In this document: piece after piece, positions 8,813 to 18,177 of the stretch | How the letters are laid out: each line of letters opens with the position of its first letter | How positions within the stretch are numbered: position 1 is the stretch's first letter | Assembly (NCBI RefSeq): GCF_030864005.1 | Contig: NZ_CP132976.1 | Span: 2,542,001-2,606,000, forward strand | Length of the DNA stretch: 64,000 nucleotides | Source: Achromobacter seleniivolatilans | GTDB taxonomy: Bacteria > Pseudomonadota > Gammaproteobacteria > Burkholderiales > Burkholderiaceae_B | Reading direction: 5' to 3' | The notes under the pieces: model-generated | What the model saw: the letters and a program-made list of their open reading frames with translations, nothing else | Databases searched by the model: none | Told to the model about the DNA's origin: nothing | Made by a program: the position numbers and the translations under genes

Positions 8813-9724
8813 TCAGGACGGACGCAGCACGAGCGGGCGCTTGATACGTGAGGCGACGGCAGAGGCAGCCACACTGATACCGATCAAGCTCAGTCCCAAG
8901 GCCAGATCGGTAGAAATACGCTCATGGAACACGACGGACGACACGATCAAGCCGATTACCGGCACACACAACATTGCGATGGATGTCGCAACCGGAGGCA
9001 TTTTCTGCGTCATGCCCAGCACCACGATAAACGTCAGCGCGGTAGCCAGCGGGCCCGTATACAGAATCACTGGCCAGGCGTCCGGCACTGCCAGGAACAT
9101 TGGTGCGCCGTCCCGCATCCACGCAAGCGCAGCCAAAGGCAGCGTGGCAATCGCCGTCTGCCACGGAATCATGTCGGCGCCCAGGCGCACATGACGATTG
9201 CCGCGCAGTTGAATGATGTTGCACGCCCATGCAAAAGAAGCGCCCAGCAGCATCACAAGCCCTATCACGGTATGCGCCTGCCACGGGCTGAACGCAGGGG
9301 CAACGATGACGCCTATTCCGGCATAACTCAACGCCGTGGCCAGCCACTGCGCCAACGACAGCCGCTCTTTCAGAATCAGCGACGACAACGGGATGACCCA
9401 GATGGATGTCGCGTAGGCAATGACGGAAGCGCGCCCCGGCGCCACGTACTGCAAGGCCCACAGAGCCAGGGCCGTAAACGCGCCCATCTGCAAGAGCGCG
9501 ACGCCCGCCACCAGCGGCCACTCTTGACGTGTCGGCAAGCGCAGACGGCCCATCACACCCAGCACCAGCACGCTGATCAGCGCAGCGGAGCCGAATCGGC
9601 TGGCAGCGAGCCACAACGGACTCATGTGCGCCAAGCCAAGCTTCATGACCGGCCAATTGCCGCCCCAGATCATGACCGCGCCGATCAACGGCAAAAACTT
9701 ACGCAACGTGCTCTGCTGACTCAT
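8813..9724 (-). CDS. EamA-type DMT-superfamily transporter
   Basis: About 303 residues with ten hydrophobic segments in two EamA repeats (GAVMIWGGNWPVMKLGL at the start; AFTALALWALQYVAPGRASVI). Such proteins export amino acids or other small metabolites (RhtA/YdcZ-like). It is divergent from an Lrp-type regulator 160 bp away, a common arrangement for amino-acid exporters, so regulation by that protein is likely. The ATG at 9724 (MSQQSTL) is chosen; an upstream in-frame GTG at 9757 has no ribosome site. Confidence 0.88.
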   Translation of the reverse strand: MSQQSTLRKFLPLIGAVMIWGGNWPVMKLGLAHMSPLWLAASRFGSAALISVLVLGVMGRLRLPTRQEWPLVAGVALLQMGAFTALALWALQYVAPGRASVIAYATSIWVIPLSSLILKERLSLAQWLATALSYAGIGVIVAPAFSPWQAHTVIGLVMLLGASFAWACNIIQLRGNRHVRLGADMIPWQTAIATLPLAALAWMRDGAPMFLAVPDAWPVILYTGPLATALTFIVVLGMTQKMPPVATSIAMLCVPVIGLIVSSVVFHERISTDLALGLSLIGISVAASAVASRIKRPLVLRPS

Positions 9725-9884
9725 TACTGCTCGATCTACCGCTTGATTATTCTGCACTTTGGCCGAATGGCCGAAGGAAGAAATAGTCTATAGGGTAAAC
9801 CCCAGCACATTTCACCTCAATTTGCACATATATCCCGCATACTCAGCACAAACGAACTGCCAATCGATAATTGCTAGGTGACTT

Positions 9885-10355
9885 ATGCCGGAAATCAACC
9901 TGGATGCCACTGACATCCGTATCCTGAATGAACTTCAGCGCGACGCACGGCTGACTAACGTCGAGCTTGCCGCCCGCGTGAATCTATCTGCCTCACCCTG
10001 CCTGGCACGCGTTCGCCGGCTGGAAACCGAAGGGCTGATCGACCGCCGCGTCACGCTGCTGAACGCGCGCAAACTGGGCCTGAAAGTCAACGTCTTCATC
10101 CAGATCTCGCTCGACAAGCAACGCAAAGCTGCACTGGATGTCTTTGAACGCGAAATCGCGGTCCTGCCGGAGATCATGGAGTGCTATCTGATGTCGGGCG
10201 ACGCCGACTACCTGATTCGGGCCCTGGTGCCAGATGTCGATGCGCTGGAACGCTTGATCGTCGAGCACATCACCCGCATTCCCGGCGTAGCCAGCATCCG
10301 ATCCAGTTTTGCGCTCAAGCAAGTGCTCTACACCACCGCGGTGCCGCTCGCCTGA
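9885..10355 (+). CDS. Lrp/AsnC-family transcriptional regulator
   Basis: 156 residues, the standard length. The N-terminal helix-turn-helix is [20 protein letters not shown] (about residues 23-42) and the C-terminal RAM ligand domain includes [20 protein letters not shown]. An AGGTGA ribosome site precedes the ATG. It is divergent from the EamA exporter and is expected to control it in response to an amino acid. Confidence 0.92.
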   Translation: MPEINLDATDIRILNELQRDARLTNVELAARVNLSASPCLARVRRLETEGLIDRRVTLLNARKLGLKVNVFIQISLDKQRKAALDVFEREIAVLPEIMECYLMSGDADYLIRALVPDVDALERLIVEHITRIPGVASIRSSFALKQVLYTTAVPLA

Positions 10356-10473
10356 TTGCATACGGCGGCCGACGCGCCGCCAACTTGCGGGATCGCGCCC
10401 GCACCCGCACAATGAAGTGTCTGCGCGTAGTAACGCGCCGGCATCCCTCCCATCGCTTAGCAAGGAGCAAACC

Positions 10474-10707
10474 ATGCCCGAAACAGAATGGTTCCCCGGC
10501 GGCACGCTACCCGATCGTCAGGGCTACTTTGAAGTGGAATTCGACACAGGCGAAACTGAAATCACGCGCTACGGCATGCTGGGCTGGGAACCCGAGCAAG
10601 AGCGTGGCCGAATCGTGCGCTGGCGCGGCCTGGACCCGAATATCGAAGAAGCCGAGATGCAACGCGAAAGCGCCGTACGCAACAACGGCGATAGCCTCAT
10701 CGGCTGA
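10474..10707 (+). CDS. Small hypothetical protein
   Basis: 77 residues, beginning MPETEWFPGG and containing GYFEVEFDTGETEITRYG, which looks like a small beta barrel. An excellent AAGGAG ribosome site fixes the start, and a strong terminator follows the stop. No family recognised. Confidence 0.65.
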   Translation: MPETEWFPGGTLPDRQGYFEVEFDTGETEITRYGMLGWEPEQERGRIVRWRGLDPNIEEAEMQRESAVRNNGDSLIG

Positions 10708-10725
10708 AACGCAGCCGCACAAAAC

Positions 10726-10755
10726 AAAACACCGCGGGGTTTCCGCGGTGTTTTG
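10726..10755. terminator. Bidirectional rho-independent terminator
   Basis: A perfect AAAACACCGCGG / CCGCGGTGTTTT stem with a short GGTTT loop. It separates the plus-strand small gene from the convergent SYLF lipoprotein gene and would work in both directions. Confidence 0.85.
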
Positions 10756-10769
10756 CATGGTAAAGCCGT

Positions 10770-11360
10770 TTACCAGTCGATCTTCGAGATCTTCGTGCCG
10801 GCCAGTGACACGCCAGCCATCAGGCCGCCATTGTTCATCACAAAACCCACAATGGGCTGCTGCGCCGTATTCGTATCAATACGGCCATTCGCGCCGATAT
10901 TCACAACGGCAACCGTGGCATCCGCGCCTACGGTCCAACCGCTGCTATTGCGGAACTTGTTCAAGGAGTCATCCGTCATGAACAACAACACCATCGCCTT
11001 GGACTGAGCCCCGGCCTGGAAACCGATCGAACCCGCGGTCGTGCTGTAGTAAGCGGTATTGGCGCCATCCACACGCAGCACGCCATTGCCATGCTCGGCG
11101 CCAACAATGAAGCTGCCGCTCAAGACGTCAGGAAACACCAGCACGCCCTTGGCACGCGCAACCAACTCCTTGGATTGCGGCGAGGCCGCATACAGCTTGG
11201 TCAGGGTTGCATTTGCGGCGCTGTTCATCGACTGGCGCTTTTCAGTCGCACTGGCCGAATTCTTGGGTGAGGTCGTGGTGCAGCCTGCAAACAGTACACC
11301 GGCCACACCAATCGCCGCCGCCACTCCTACACGACGCAAGATAGGAAAAGTATCAAACAT
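10770..11360 (-). CDS. SYLF/Ysc84-domain lipoprotein
   Basis: 196 residues from the ATG at 11360, chosen because AAGGAG lies 8 bases upstream; an earlier in-frame codon at 11384 has no such site. The signal peptide ends in the lipobox LFAGC, so it is a lipoprotein. The rest matches the SYLF (Ysc84) lipid-binding family: LVARAKGVLVFPDVL, AYYSTTAGSIGFQAGAQSK, VVNIGANGRIDT, PIVGFVMNNGGLMAGVSLAG. Members bind phosphoinositides or membranes in eukaryotes; the bacterial role is poorly known. Confidence 0.85.
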   Translation of the reverse strand: MFDTFPILRRVGVAAAIGVAGVLFAGCTTTSPKNSASATEKRQSMNSAANATLTKLYAASPQSKELVARAKGVLVFPDVLSGSFIVGAEHGNGVLRVDGANTAYYSTTAGSIGFQAGAQSKAMVLLFMTDDSLNKFRNSSGWTVGADATVAVVNIGANGRIDTNTAQQPIVGFVMNNGGLMAGVSLAGTKISKIDW

Positions 11361-11494
11361 TGGAACTCTCCTTGTTGTTGTCATTCGCCCCCACTGTACC
11401 GGTCAATTGCTTCTGGGGACGGCACACGATTGTGATAAACGAAACAAAACCTGTCACCAACGGCTTCGCGCTGGAAGGCCAAGGACTAGAGCCG

Positions 11495-11749
11495 CTAAAG
11501 AATTCCGTACCTGGGCTCGCCCGTCGCACCATCCACCGACACGATTCCCGACAAGACCAGCTCGGCATGACGCCTCGCCACGCGGGGATCTTCAAACGTC
11601 ACGAATCGGGGCAATGACCATCGCTGTTGATACGAACCATCGCCCGTCCGGCAGACCGTCACCTCGATCGCCAGCACGCCAGCGTCCAGGTTAACGACCT
11701 CGCATCCAACTTGAAATCCGTCAATATGACGATGCGGCCACGCGTCCAT
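11495..11749 (-). CDS. Small hypothetical protein
   Basis: 84 residues from an ATG with AGGAG twelve bases upstream. The sequence (GFQVGCEVVNLDAGVLAIEV, SLPRFVTFEDPRVARRHAELV) looks like a small alpha/beta domain, and the frame continues upstream only as low-quality sequence, so the short form is chosen. No family recognised. Confidence 0.6.
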   Translation of the reverse strand: MDAWPHRHIDGFQVGCEVVNLDAGVLAIEVTVCRTGDGSYQQRWSLPRFVTFEDPRVARRHAELVLSGIVSVDGATGEPRYGIL

Positions 11750-12028
11750 GCTTGAACTCCTGAAATCGGTGTATCCGGCCGCAATATGCCAAAAAAAAAA
11801 CGGCTTGAAAAGCACTGTTTTCATAGAGTGTTTGAGCACTAAACCAAGTAGTAAAACTGCATCTTGCGCCAGCGGAAACACCCCCAAAACAAGGCCGTTT
11901 TTCCCGTTTGGCCAGTCGCGCCCATTTCCGCGAAAAATGGACAACAAGCATGGCGCTTTATATGCTTCACCCCGCAGCATCCCTAGGCGCCATTCCCTAA
12001 AGCGCCGCAGTCCCGAACCAGGCACCCC
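11750..12028. other. Intergenic region with a ten-A tract
   Basis: The gap between a minus-strand small gene and the plus-strand hydrolase should hold both promoters. It contains a run of ten A at 11791-11800. The run is not in a coding region. Confidence 0.5.
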
Positions 12029-12982
12029 ATGCAAAATACCGCTTTTGAACCTGACACCGCACCGTTGGAAGTTCTGCCCCGCGATCTGTCGCCGTACGCA
12101 CTAGGCAACACCGGCATTCCGTATGTTCACCGCTTCGACTCGGGCGTGCCCGGCCCGCACGTGCTGATCAATGCCATCACGCATGGCAACGAAATCTGTG
12201 GGATGGTGGCCGCCACCCATCTGCTGGACACGGGCGTACGTCCCAAGATCGGCACCTTGACGGTCAGCTTTGCCCACGTCGAAGCCTACGAGGCCTTCGA
12301 CATCGAAAAGCCGTATGAAAACCGCCAGTTGGTTCACAATCTGAACCGAATCTGGTCGGCCGCCATGCTGGACGGCTCCGAAAACAGCCCAGAACTGCGC
12401 CGCGCCCGTGAAATGCGCCCGGTGCTGGATGCCGCCGATTTCGTCCTGGACATACACTCGACCCGCGCGCCCGTACAGCCGTTCTGGGTCTACAACGAGA
12501 TGGACCGCAACACCGCGCTGGCGGCAGCCGTCGGCGTGCCGGTGGTGCATCTGGTCATGCCGCAGGACAAATTCCCGGGCACAGGCGTCATGGGTTACGG
12601 CCGTCACGGCGACCCGGCGTCCGATAGCGGCGGTGCGCTGGTGGTGGAATGCGGCCAGCACTTCGCTCAATCTGCCGCCACCCTGGCAACAGACGTCACC
12701 TTGCGATTCCTGGCGCATCTGGGGCTGATCGACACGCCGGCAGGCACCGAGCCGCCACCCGTGCCCCAGCGCTATCGCCTGCTGGAAGTCCACATGGTCA
12801 AGTCCGAGGATTTCCACTTTACCCGCCCAGTCATTGGCTTCGAGACCTTTGACAAAGGCGAACTGATCGCGATGAACGGCACAGAAGAAATCCGTTCACC
12901 ATGCAACCATTGCACGATTTTCATGCCCACGCGCATGCCGATCGTAGGTCGTGAAGCCGTGTACCTGACGGTAGCCATCTGA
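12029..12982 (+). CDS. Succinylglutamate desuccinylase/aspartoacylase family hydrolase
   Basis: 317 residues. The zinc site of the M14-like AstE/AspA family is visible: H52 and E55 in THGNE and H143 in DIHST, with VVECGQHF as the likely catalytic Glu region. The family removes acyl groups from N-acyl amino acids. The neighbouring TRAP binding protein and small gene give no pathway. The ATG is the first of the frame and agrees with family length. Confidence 0.85.
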   Translation: MQNTAFEPDTAPLEVLPRDLSPYALGNTGIPYVHRFDSGVPGPHVLINAITHGNEICGMVAATHLLDTGVRPKIGTLTVSFAHVEAYEAFDIEKPYENRQLVHNLNRIWSAAMLDGSENSPELRRAREMRPVLDAADFVLDIHSTRAPVQPFWVYNEMDRNTALAAAVGVPVVHLVMPQDKFPGTGVMGYGRHGDPASDSGGALVVECGQHFAQSAATLATDVTLRFLAHLGLIDTPAGTEPPPVPQRYRLLEVHMVKSEDFHFTRPVIGFETFDKGELIAMNGTEEIRSPCNHCTIFMPTRMPIVGREAVYLTVAI

Positions 12983-13079
12983 TTGTTCAGCTAGCCCTTT
13001 GCAATTTGTCCGCCACCCCGGGGGGATCTATCGCCCCGGAGGCTGGCACACAAATTCGATCACCATTGGCTGACAGGGT

Positions 13080-14099
13080 TCACCCCCCGCCTGACGGAGT
13101 CAGCAATTGTTCGTACACCTGCCGGGCACTCTTAAAGCCCAACGACTCCAGCTTGGCCAAATGAGCATCCGACACCGGCTGCAAACCGCTACGCCAGCGT
13201 TGCAATAGTGCCGTATCCGGCCGCAGAACGACTCTGCCCGGCGCCTGGGCGCCCTGTTGAAATGGTTGGTCCCACTTATTCCACAGCGGGCCGAACTGTG
13301 CGACCAGCGCATCGCCAGACAGCTCATCAACAGCGCGCCGAATATCGGACGGCAAACTTTCGTAGCGCGCTTTGTTCATGACGATGAAGAAGGCCGAAGC
13401 ATAGAACGGCACTGCGGTATGACGGGTCATTTCGTCGTTAAAGCCCGCGATGGGCGTACCCCAGTTGGTCACAATGCCGTCTAACTGATTAGTCCGCAAT
13501 GCGGGAATAATCTCATCAGGTTGCAGCAGCTTGGGCACCGCACCCACGTGCTTAAGCGCGGCCGCTACCGTCGCGTTCGGTACTCGCAAGCGCAGGCCCT
13601 TCAAGTCGGCAAGTTCAGTCACCAAGGTGGCCTTGGTATGGATTAGCCCGGGGTTGTGCACGAACAGCGCCAACACCTTGAAATCCCGGTATTCGTCGGC
13701 AATGACGCCATCCTGGAACAATTTCCACAAAGCCTTTGAGCCGCTGCCGGCATCAGTCACCACGAAGGGCAATTCGACGATAGAACTGCGCGAAAAACGA
13801 TCGCCCTCGGCGCCGCGCAGCCCCAATGCAATATCGACCACACCGTCTTTGACCTGGCTGGCCTGCTTGCGCACATTGCCCAACGGTGAACTGGCGTTCA
13901 ACACATCAACTTGCACACGCCCGCCCGTCTTGCGTTCCAGTTCACGCGCCCAGGGTTCGAGCAGATCAACCTGAAAGAAGCTCTGCGGCCCCAAGAAGTG
14001 CGACATCGTCAGCCGGACGGTTTGCGCTTGAACGGATAGTGCACAAAGCGCCAACAGCGCCGTGGGGGCCAACTGCCACCCCATGATCTTGAACCGCAT
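13080..14099 (-). CDS. Orphan TRAP transporter substrate-binding protein (DctP family)
   Basis: 339 residues. A signal peptide ends near SVQAQ; the body has the DctP pattern (MSHFLGPQSFFQVDLLEPWARELERKTGG split by conserved turns, LKGLRLRVPN with the carboxylate-binding Arg, QLDGIVTNWGTP). It would bind an organic acid in the periplasm. The ribosome site AGGAGG ends directly at an ATG at 14105 and lies six bases before the ATG at 14099, so the latter is the real start. No DctQ or DctM gene is adjacent, so it must serve a transporter encoded elsewhere or be a sensor component. Confidence 0.88.
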   Translation of the reverse strand: MRFKIMGWQLAPTALLALCALSVQAQTVRLTMSHFLGPQSFFQVDLLEPWARELERKTGGRVQVDVLNASSPLGNVRKQASQVKDGVVDIALGLRGAEGDRFSRSSIVELPFVVTDAGSGSKALWKLFQDGVIADEYRDFKVLALFVHNPGLIHTKATLVTELADLKGLRLRVPNATVAAALKHVGAVPKLLQPDEIIPALRTNQLDGIVTNWGTPIAGFNDEMTRHTAVPFYASAFFIVMNKARYESLPSDIRRAVDELSGDALVAQFGPLWNKWDQPFQQGAQAPGRVVLRPDTALLQRWRSGLQPVSDAHLAKLESLGFKSARQVYEQLLTPSGGG

Positions 14100-14316
14100 C
14101 GTCATCCTCCTGTTGTACCGCCGGGACGCTAATCGCGACGGATAAAAGACATGCTTTGCGGCGCGCTAATGAAGACAAGCGCGGCACAAAGCTGGCACAG
14201 GAAGTCTGCGCAAACAGGCAGGGTCAAGACAGGTCAAACGGCCTCTTATCGGACCGAATCGATACCGGATCAGAAGTGTCAGACCAGTTTCCGCCTATCG
14301 GGCGCCGCGCTTCGGA

Positions 14317-14751
14317 TTACATATCCGGAATCAAACGCTTGCCCAAGCTGATCACCTCGTCGGGCTGAAATCCCAGACGAGCGTAGAACGCCTGCACGGC
14401 CGCATTGCCCGAGCGAATCAGCAGATTGATTTTGGGGCAGCCCATTTCCAGCAGCTTGCGCTCGGCGGCGCACATCAATGCGGTGGCGTAGCCAAGCCGC
14501 TGGTGCGCGGGCGATACCGCCAGATAATTGATCCAGCCGCGATGGCCGTCATAACCGCCCATCAGCGTGCCGGCTATCACGCCGCCAGCCTCACCGACCA
14601 GAAACAAGTCCGATTGCACCGTCAGTTTGCGCGCGATGTCCTTGCTCGGGTCGTTCCATGGCCGGGTCAGGCCGCAATCGCGCCACAACTGAATGATGGC
14701 GGCTTCGTCGGACGGATGATAAGGCCGTATGGCAAGTGCGTTGGGGGTCAT
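14317..14751 (-). CDS. GNAT-family N-acetyltransferase
   Basis: 144 residues, close to the YpeA-like group. The acetyl-CoA loop is visible as INYLAVSPAHQRLGYATALM, and the C-terminal NLLIRSGNAAVQAFYARLGF is typical of GNAT proteins. Substrate unknown. It lies downstream of a possible structured RNA that ends in a terminator at 14824-14849. Confidence 0.85.
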   Translation of the reverse strand: MTPNALAIRPYHPSDEAAIIQLWRDCGLTRPWNDPSKDIARKLTVQSDLFLVGEAGGVIAGTLMGGYDGHRGWINYLAVSPAHQRLGYATALMCAAERKLLEMGCPKINLLIRSGNAAVQAFYARLGFQPDEVISLGKRLIPDM

Positions 14752-14815
14752 GCTTCGTTCCTTGGATCAGGGTAACGAAGGACGCGCGATACGCCTCGAT
14801 AGCAAAAAGGGAAAA

Positions 14816-14964
14816 CAAACAAAAAGGCCACGAGAGGTATCGTGGCCTTCAAGAGGAAGCGCTGAAGACTCAGCGCCTGAACGTGACTTGCCACTCAACG
14901 TATGCGTCGAGTGATTCGTCGGTTATCTGCCCGGGCTACCGGAGCGGGATGCGGTGCGTTCATG
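14816..14964 (-). ncRNA. Candidate small RNA or structured leader
   Basis: Minus strand, about 149 nt. A promoter-like pair TTGCCG (14995-15000) and TATGCT (14971-14976) has an 18-bp spacer. The predicted RNA then contains a 9-bp stem at 14892-14913 (CACTCGACG-CATA-CGTTGAGTG, one G-U), a 7-bp stem at 14859-14876 (GCGCTGA/TCAGCGC) and a 10-bp terminator stem at 14824-14849 followed by TTTTTGTTTGTTTT. No reading frame fits. It may be a free small RNA or a leader of the GNAT gene, which starts 65 bases further on. No known family was recognised. Confidence 0.5.
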
Positions 14965-15017
14965 CGGGCAAGCATACACGAGGCCCCGCGCTGCCGGCAA
15001 CAAGCATGCAGCGGGAA

Positions 15018-15941
15018 TCAAGCCTCAACGGACGGCAACGGCGCAGGCAAGGTGCCTTCCATCACCACCACCGCCTGACCGGCAACCCCTGCCCACACTC
15101 CGTCAGCGCGCGGCTCGGCATGCGCCAACAGCAAACTGCCGCGGCCCATGTCTTCACCCTGCGCCACGCGCAAACGCAACATGCCGTCCCCTCGCAAGGC
15201 GGCACGCAATGCCGTGACGGCGGCCGTCGCACTTCCTGTGGCCGGGTCTTCGGTCATGCGGCCCGTGAACATCCGCGCCTGAATATCCGGTGCCGACTCT
15301 CCGGAGTCCGACTCTGTGTCGGTGGTGTAGACATAGATCGACTTCGCGCCATCCAGCGGCAAAAAGGCCGCATACCCGTCGGAATCCGGTGCTGCACGGC
15401 GCAACGCATCACGGCTTACCAATTGCGCCACCAGGAACTTGAGCCCTACGGAGATCACCTGGGGAGCGTGCTCTGACACATCAATATCAGACGGCTTCAA
15501 CTTCAGCGCCCGCGCGACTGCGGCAATCGGCGCCGTACTTGCGCGCGACAACGGTTCGGGCGCTTGCAGCTCTGCCCCATCCACGCCCTGCTCGCCCGAG
15601 CCCAATGCGATGTGGACTAATCCCGCTGCCTCTTCAAAAACAAAGGCCTGGGGTGCTGGCCGGCCCGCCATCATCATTTCGCGCGCCAGCACAATGGCCG
15701 TGCCTACGTTTGGGTGTCCGGCAAAAGGCACTTCACGATCAGGCGTGAAGATGCGAACCCAGGCGGTATGGGCCGCGTCCTGTGCAGGCAGCACGAAACT
15801 GGTTTCTGAATAATTGAATTCCCGGGCGATGCGCTGCATCTGCCAGGGTTCAAGACCCTGCGCGTCGAGCACGACCGCCAGCGGGTTTCCGCTGTAGGCA
15901 TGGCCGGTAAAAACATCAGCGGTGACATATCGGTAGCGCAT
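15018..15941 (-). CDS. PhzF-family isomerase/epimerase-like protein
   Basis: 307 residues. Seen: the N-terminal DVFTGHAYSGNPLAVVLD, REFNYSETSFVLP with the conserved Glu used as acid/base in PhzF, VPFAGHPNVGTAIVL, and the second-domain MTEDPATGSATAAVTALRAA. These are the signatures of the PhzF/DapF-fold family. The E. coli relative YddE and others have unclear substrates. An AGAGAG ribosome site precedes the ATG. Confidence 0.9.
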   Translation of the reverse strand: MRYRYVTADVFTGHAYSGNPLAVVLDAQGLEPWQMQRIAREFNYSETSFVLPAQDAAHTAWVRIFTPDREVPFAGHPNVGTAIVLAREMMMAGRPAPQAFVFEEAAGLVHIALGSGEQGVDGAELQAPEPLSRASTAPIAAVARALKLKPSDIDVSEHAPQVISVGLKFLVAQLVSRDALRRAAPDSDGYAAFLPLDGAKSIYVYTTDTESDSGESAPDIQARMFTGRMTEDPATGSATAAVTALRAALRGDGMLRLRVAQGEDMGRGSLLLAHAEPRADGVWAGVAGQAVVVMEGTLPAPLPSVEA

Positions 15942-16036
15942 TCAGGCGTCTCTCTTCCGGGGTGAATGAGAGAAGTATGGGCAAGATCCCCCTGCCGCGA
16001 CAGGCACAGAATCAGGGGACTTGCGCCATAACAGCG

Positions 16037-16777
16037 CTATTCCAGATAGTCGAACACCACTTCTCCCAACGCCAGCGTCAGGTTTGCCACGATGTGGCGC
16101 GCCCCAATCACTTCAAGGACCGGCAAGTCCGCAACAGGGGCCAACGCATGGGGAAACAGCGCCAGGCTGGATGGACCGCTCCAAGCGCCGTGGACGGTGA
16201 CATCTTGCAGATAAAACCGCACCAGCTCGCAAATGCGGACGCTGCCGTCCACATGCGGGATGATCTTCAACAGAAAATTTGGCGCCGTCGCCATGCCCTT
16301 GCGTATTTCTTCCGAGTCCAAGGCATGGTGCTTATAGCCCATGGTAGCGGTCGCGATCCGCACCGGACCGTAGTCCAATTCACCAACCAGCGTATCGGTA
16401 TGCACCTGCAAACTGGGGTTGGCCAATTTTTTAGGAAAACCCCACAGTTCACGCCCGCCCGCAATCGGCGGGTGATCATTCAAATACATCGCGTGCGTGT
16501 AATTGCCCGCCACGCCATCCAACGTGACCGGAATGACCTGCCCGCTTTCGGTGTAGTCGCCAAACCCCGTCGAATCCGGCATCCGTATGAATTCGAAATT
16601 GACGATGGGCGAGGTGATTTGCAGCGGTTCGGGCACGACCTCTCGCAACCGGGCGGGGTCGGTCCGGTAACTGATGATGAAGAATTCCCGATTGACGAAC
16701 CGGTACGGCCCTCGCGGAAAGGCGGGATTCGTGAACGGCATGGCAAACGCCTGCTGACGAATGGTGCTGATATCCAT
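16037..16777 (-). CDS. Acetoacetate decarboxylase-like protein
   Basis: 246 residues, typical for ADC. The Schiff-base lysine motif ELWGFPKK occurs at about residues 110-117 and the conserved Glu in YTESGQ at about 77, so the active site appears complete. Such enzymes decarboxylate acetoacetate to acetone or, in relatives, act as aldolase-dehydratases. No thiolase or CoA-transferase gene is adjacent. An AGGAG ribosome site lies upstream of the ATG. Confidence 0.88.
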   Translation of the reverse strand: MDISTIRQQAFAMPFTNPAFPRGPYRFVNREFFIISYRTDPARLREVVPEPLQITSPIVNFEFIRMPDSTGFGDYTESGQVIPVTLDGVAGNYTHAMYLNDHPPIAGGRELWGFPKKLANPSLQVHTDTLVGELDYGPVRIATATMGYKHHALDSEEIRKGMATAPNFLLKIIPHVDGSVRICELVRFYLQDVTVHGAWSGPSSLALFPHALAPVADLPVLEVIGARHIVANLTLALGEVVFDYLE

Positions 16778-16918
16778 GTCTACGGCACTCCTGACCTCAA
16801 GGGTCGTGAAGATCGCTCGGGGAACCTTGGCAAACTTAGCACGAAACTCTGTGACACAAACCGGAAGGGCAATGCAGTCGGGGCAGAGGCAAGTTCCATT
16901 GCCCCCGCCCCAGCGTCA

Positions 16919-17482
16919 TCAGGCAGACAGATGTTCGTACAGAATCGTCGCGCCGATGCCGATCAGCGCAATCCCGCCCAGCACTTCCGCGCGCTTGCCC
17001 GCAATGCTTCCAATCAACCGGCCGACCATCACGCCAATCGTGACCATCAGCATGGTCGCCAGACCAATTGCTGCCGCTGTAATCAGGATATTGTTGTCGA
17101 TGAAAGCCAGGCTGACGCCAACCGCCATCGCGTCAATGCTGGTAGCAAAGCCCGTAGCCGCCAGCAGCCAAAAGGAATGGCGGACCACCGGCGGGGCTTC
17201 TTCCTGGTCGGTAGACAGTCCGTTACGGATCATCATGCCGCCCAGGACACAGAGCATACAGAACGCAATCCAGTGGTCCCATTCCGCAACGTACTGAGCC
17301 GCGACGGAGCCCAGTCCCCAGCCGATCAGGGGAGTGATCGCTTCGATGACGCCAAAAATGAGCCCTGTGCGCAGGGCTTCGGACCAACGGGGCTTATGCA
17401 GGGAAGCGCCTTTGCCCACCGCGGCGGCGAACGCATCGGTCGACATGGCAAAGGCCAGAATGAGGGTCGAGAGGGGATTCAC
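16919..17482 (-). CDS. mntP: Manganese efflux pump MntP
   Basis: 187 residues, family length 185-190, six hydrophobic helices. The conserved acidic motifs are present: [17 protein letters not shown] in helix 1 and [15 protein letters not shown] in helix 4. It exports Mn(II) and protects against manganese excess. The start is GTG with a GGAGT site in a GGAGTACTCC palindrome. A yybP-ykoY manganese riboswitch lies directly upstream on the same strand, which fits the known regulation of mntP. Confidence 0.93.
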   Translation of the reverse strand: MNPLSTLILAFAMSTDAFAAAVGKGASLHKPRWSEALRTGLIFGVIEAITPLIGWGLGSVAAQYVAEWDHWIAFCMLCVLGGMMIRNGLSTDQEEAPPVVRHSFWLLAATGFATSIDAMAVGVSLAFIDNNILITAAAIGLATMLMVTIGVMVGRLIGSIAGKRAEVLGGIALIGIGATILYEHLSA

Positions 17483-17660
17483 TGTCGGAGTACTCCGTCC
17501 GGGCGATACACACAGACTTTTCCATATCGCCCGGACAAGGCTATGGAATAGTCCGTGGTCTCGCCAAGCCGAAACGGCCGTTGCGCCATGACCGAAAGGT
17601 CAAGAATGTTGACGCGAACCCCTGCAACCAAGGCTGCAGGAAGGCTACTCCCCAAAGATG
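17483..17660 (-). promoter_or_regulatory. yybP-ykoY manganese riboswitch upstream of mntP
   Basis: The minus strand carries the family's conserved pieces in order: GGGGAGTAGCC (17643-17653), GTCAACA (17607-17613) and GGCGAGACC (17557-17565). A long stem formed by GTCCGGGCGATA and TATCGCCCGGAC (17497-17536) follows as the likely expression platform just before the mntP ribosome site. Known members bind Mn(II) and switch on mntP. The stem has no U tract, so control is more likely at translation. Confidence 0.85.
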
Positions 17661-17762
17661 GCTGAAGTGTACCAAATGCAATGCTTGCGGGCCTGGTCGG
17701 GTAACCTGTCCGGTGACAGGGCGAACCGCCTCGCATAAACGCTAACCAGAAAGGAACCCACC

Positions 17763-18167
17763 ATGGAAAACCCATTTGGCGATTCGGACGAACCGTCCAG
17801 CGACCACCGGCAATATCTGGTCTTGATCGCGGCTTCGAAAGACAACGCCTCGCTGGCGCAAAAGCTGCTCGAAAACCTGAAAAAACACGTGGATGAACGC
17901 GCAGCACCTCTGTGGATCGACGCCAAGGGAATCGGCGTCCTGCTCACGACGGATTTGGTTGCCTCGGACATCTGGCGTGAAATGTTCCAAAAGGAACCCG
18001 GCCAAGACTATGGCGACACCCGCAACATGCTGGTACTGGAACTAGGCAAGGACTGGGCCGCCCGCCGGGACGACAAAATCGAACACTGGCTGGCCAGCCA
18101 TGTCGGCAATCCCCTGCCCTCCGCTCCGCGCCGCGCGGACGCAGCTAAACGTAAAGACCGTCGATAG
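17763..18167 (+). CDS. Hypothetical protein
   Basis: 134 residues. The N-terminal half reads as an alpha/beta domain (YLVLIAASKDNASLAQKLLE then APLWIDAKGIGVLLTTDLVA), the C-terminus is basic. An AAAGGA ribosome site fixes the start. It is divergent from mntP and its riboswitch. The family was not recognised; sequence gives no enzyme motif. Confidence 0.7.
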   Translation: MENPFGDSDEPSSDHRQYLVLIAASKDNASLAQKLLENLKKHVDERAAPLWIDAKGIGVLLTTDLVASDIWREMFQKEPGQDYGDTRNMLVLELGKDWAARRDDKIEHWLASHVGNPLPSAPRRADAAKRKDRR

Positions 18168-18177
18168 CCGACACTGC

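Noticed and set aside
11791..11800. Ten-A run as a phase-variation tract
   Set aside because: It is intergenic and not clearly inside a promoter spacer of either flanking gene; nothing suggests a switching function.
15962..17551. A plus-strand open frame of 529 codons
   Set aside because: It runs antisense through the acetoacetate-decarboxylase-like gene and mntP, has no family features and is rich in Arg, His and Gln, as expected from a GC-rich shadow.
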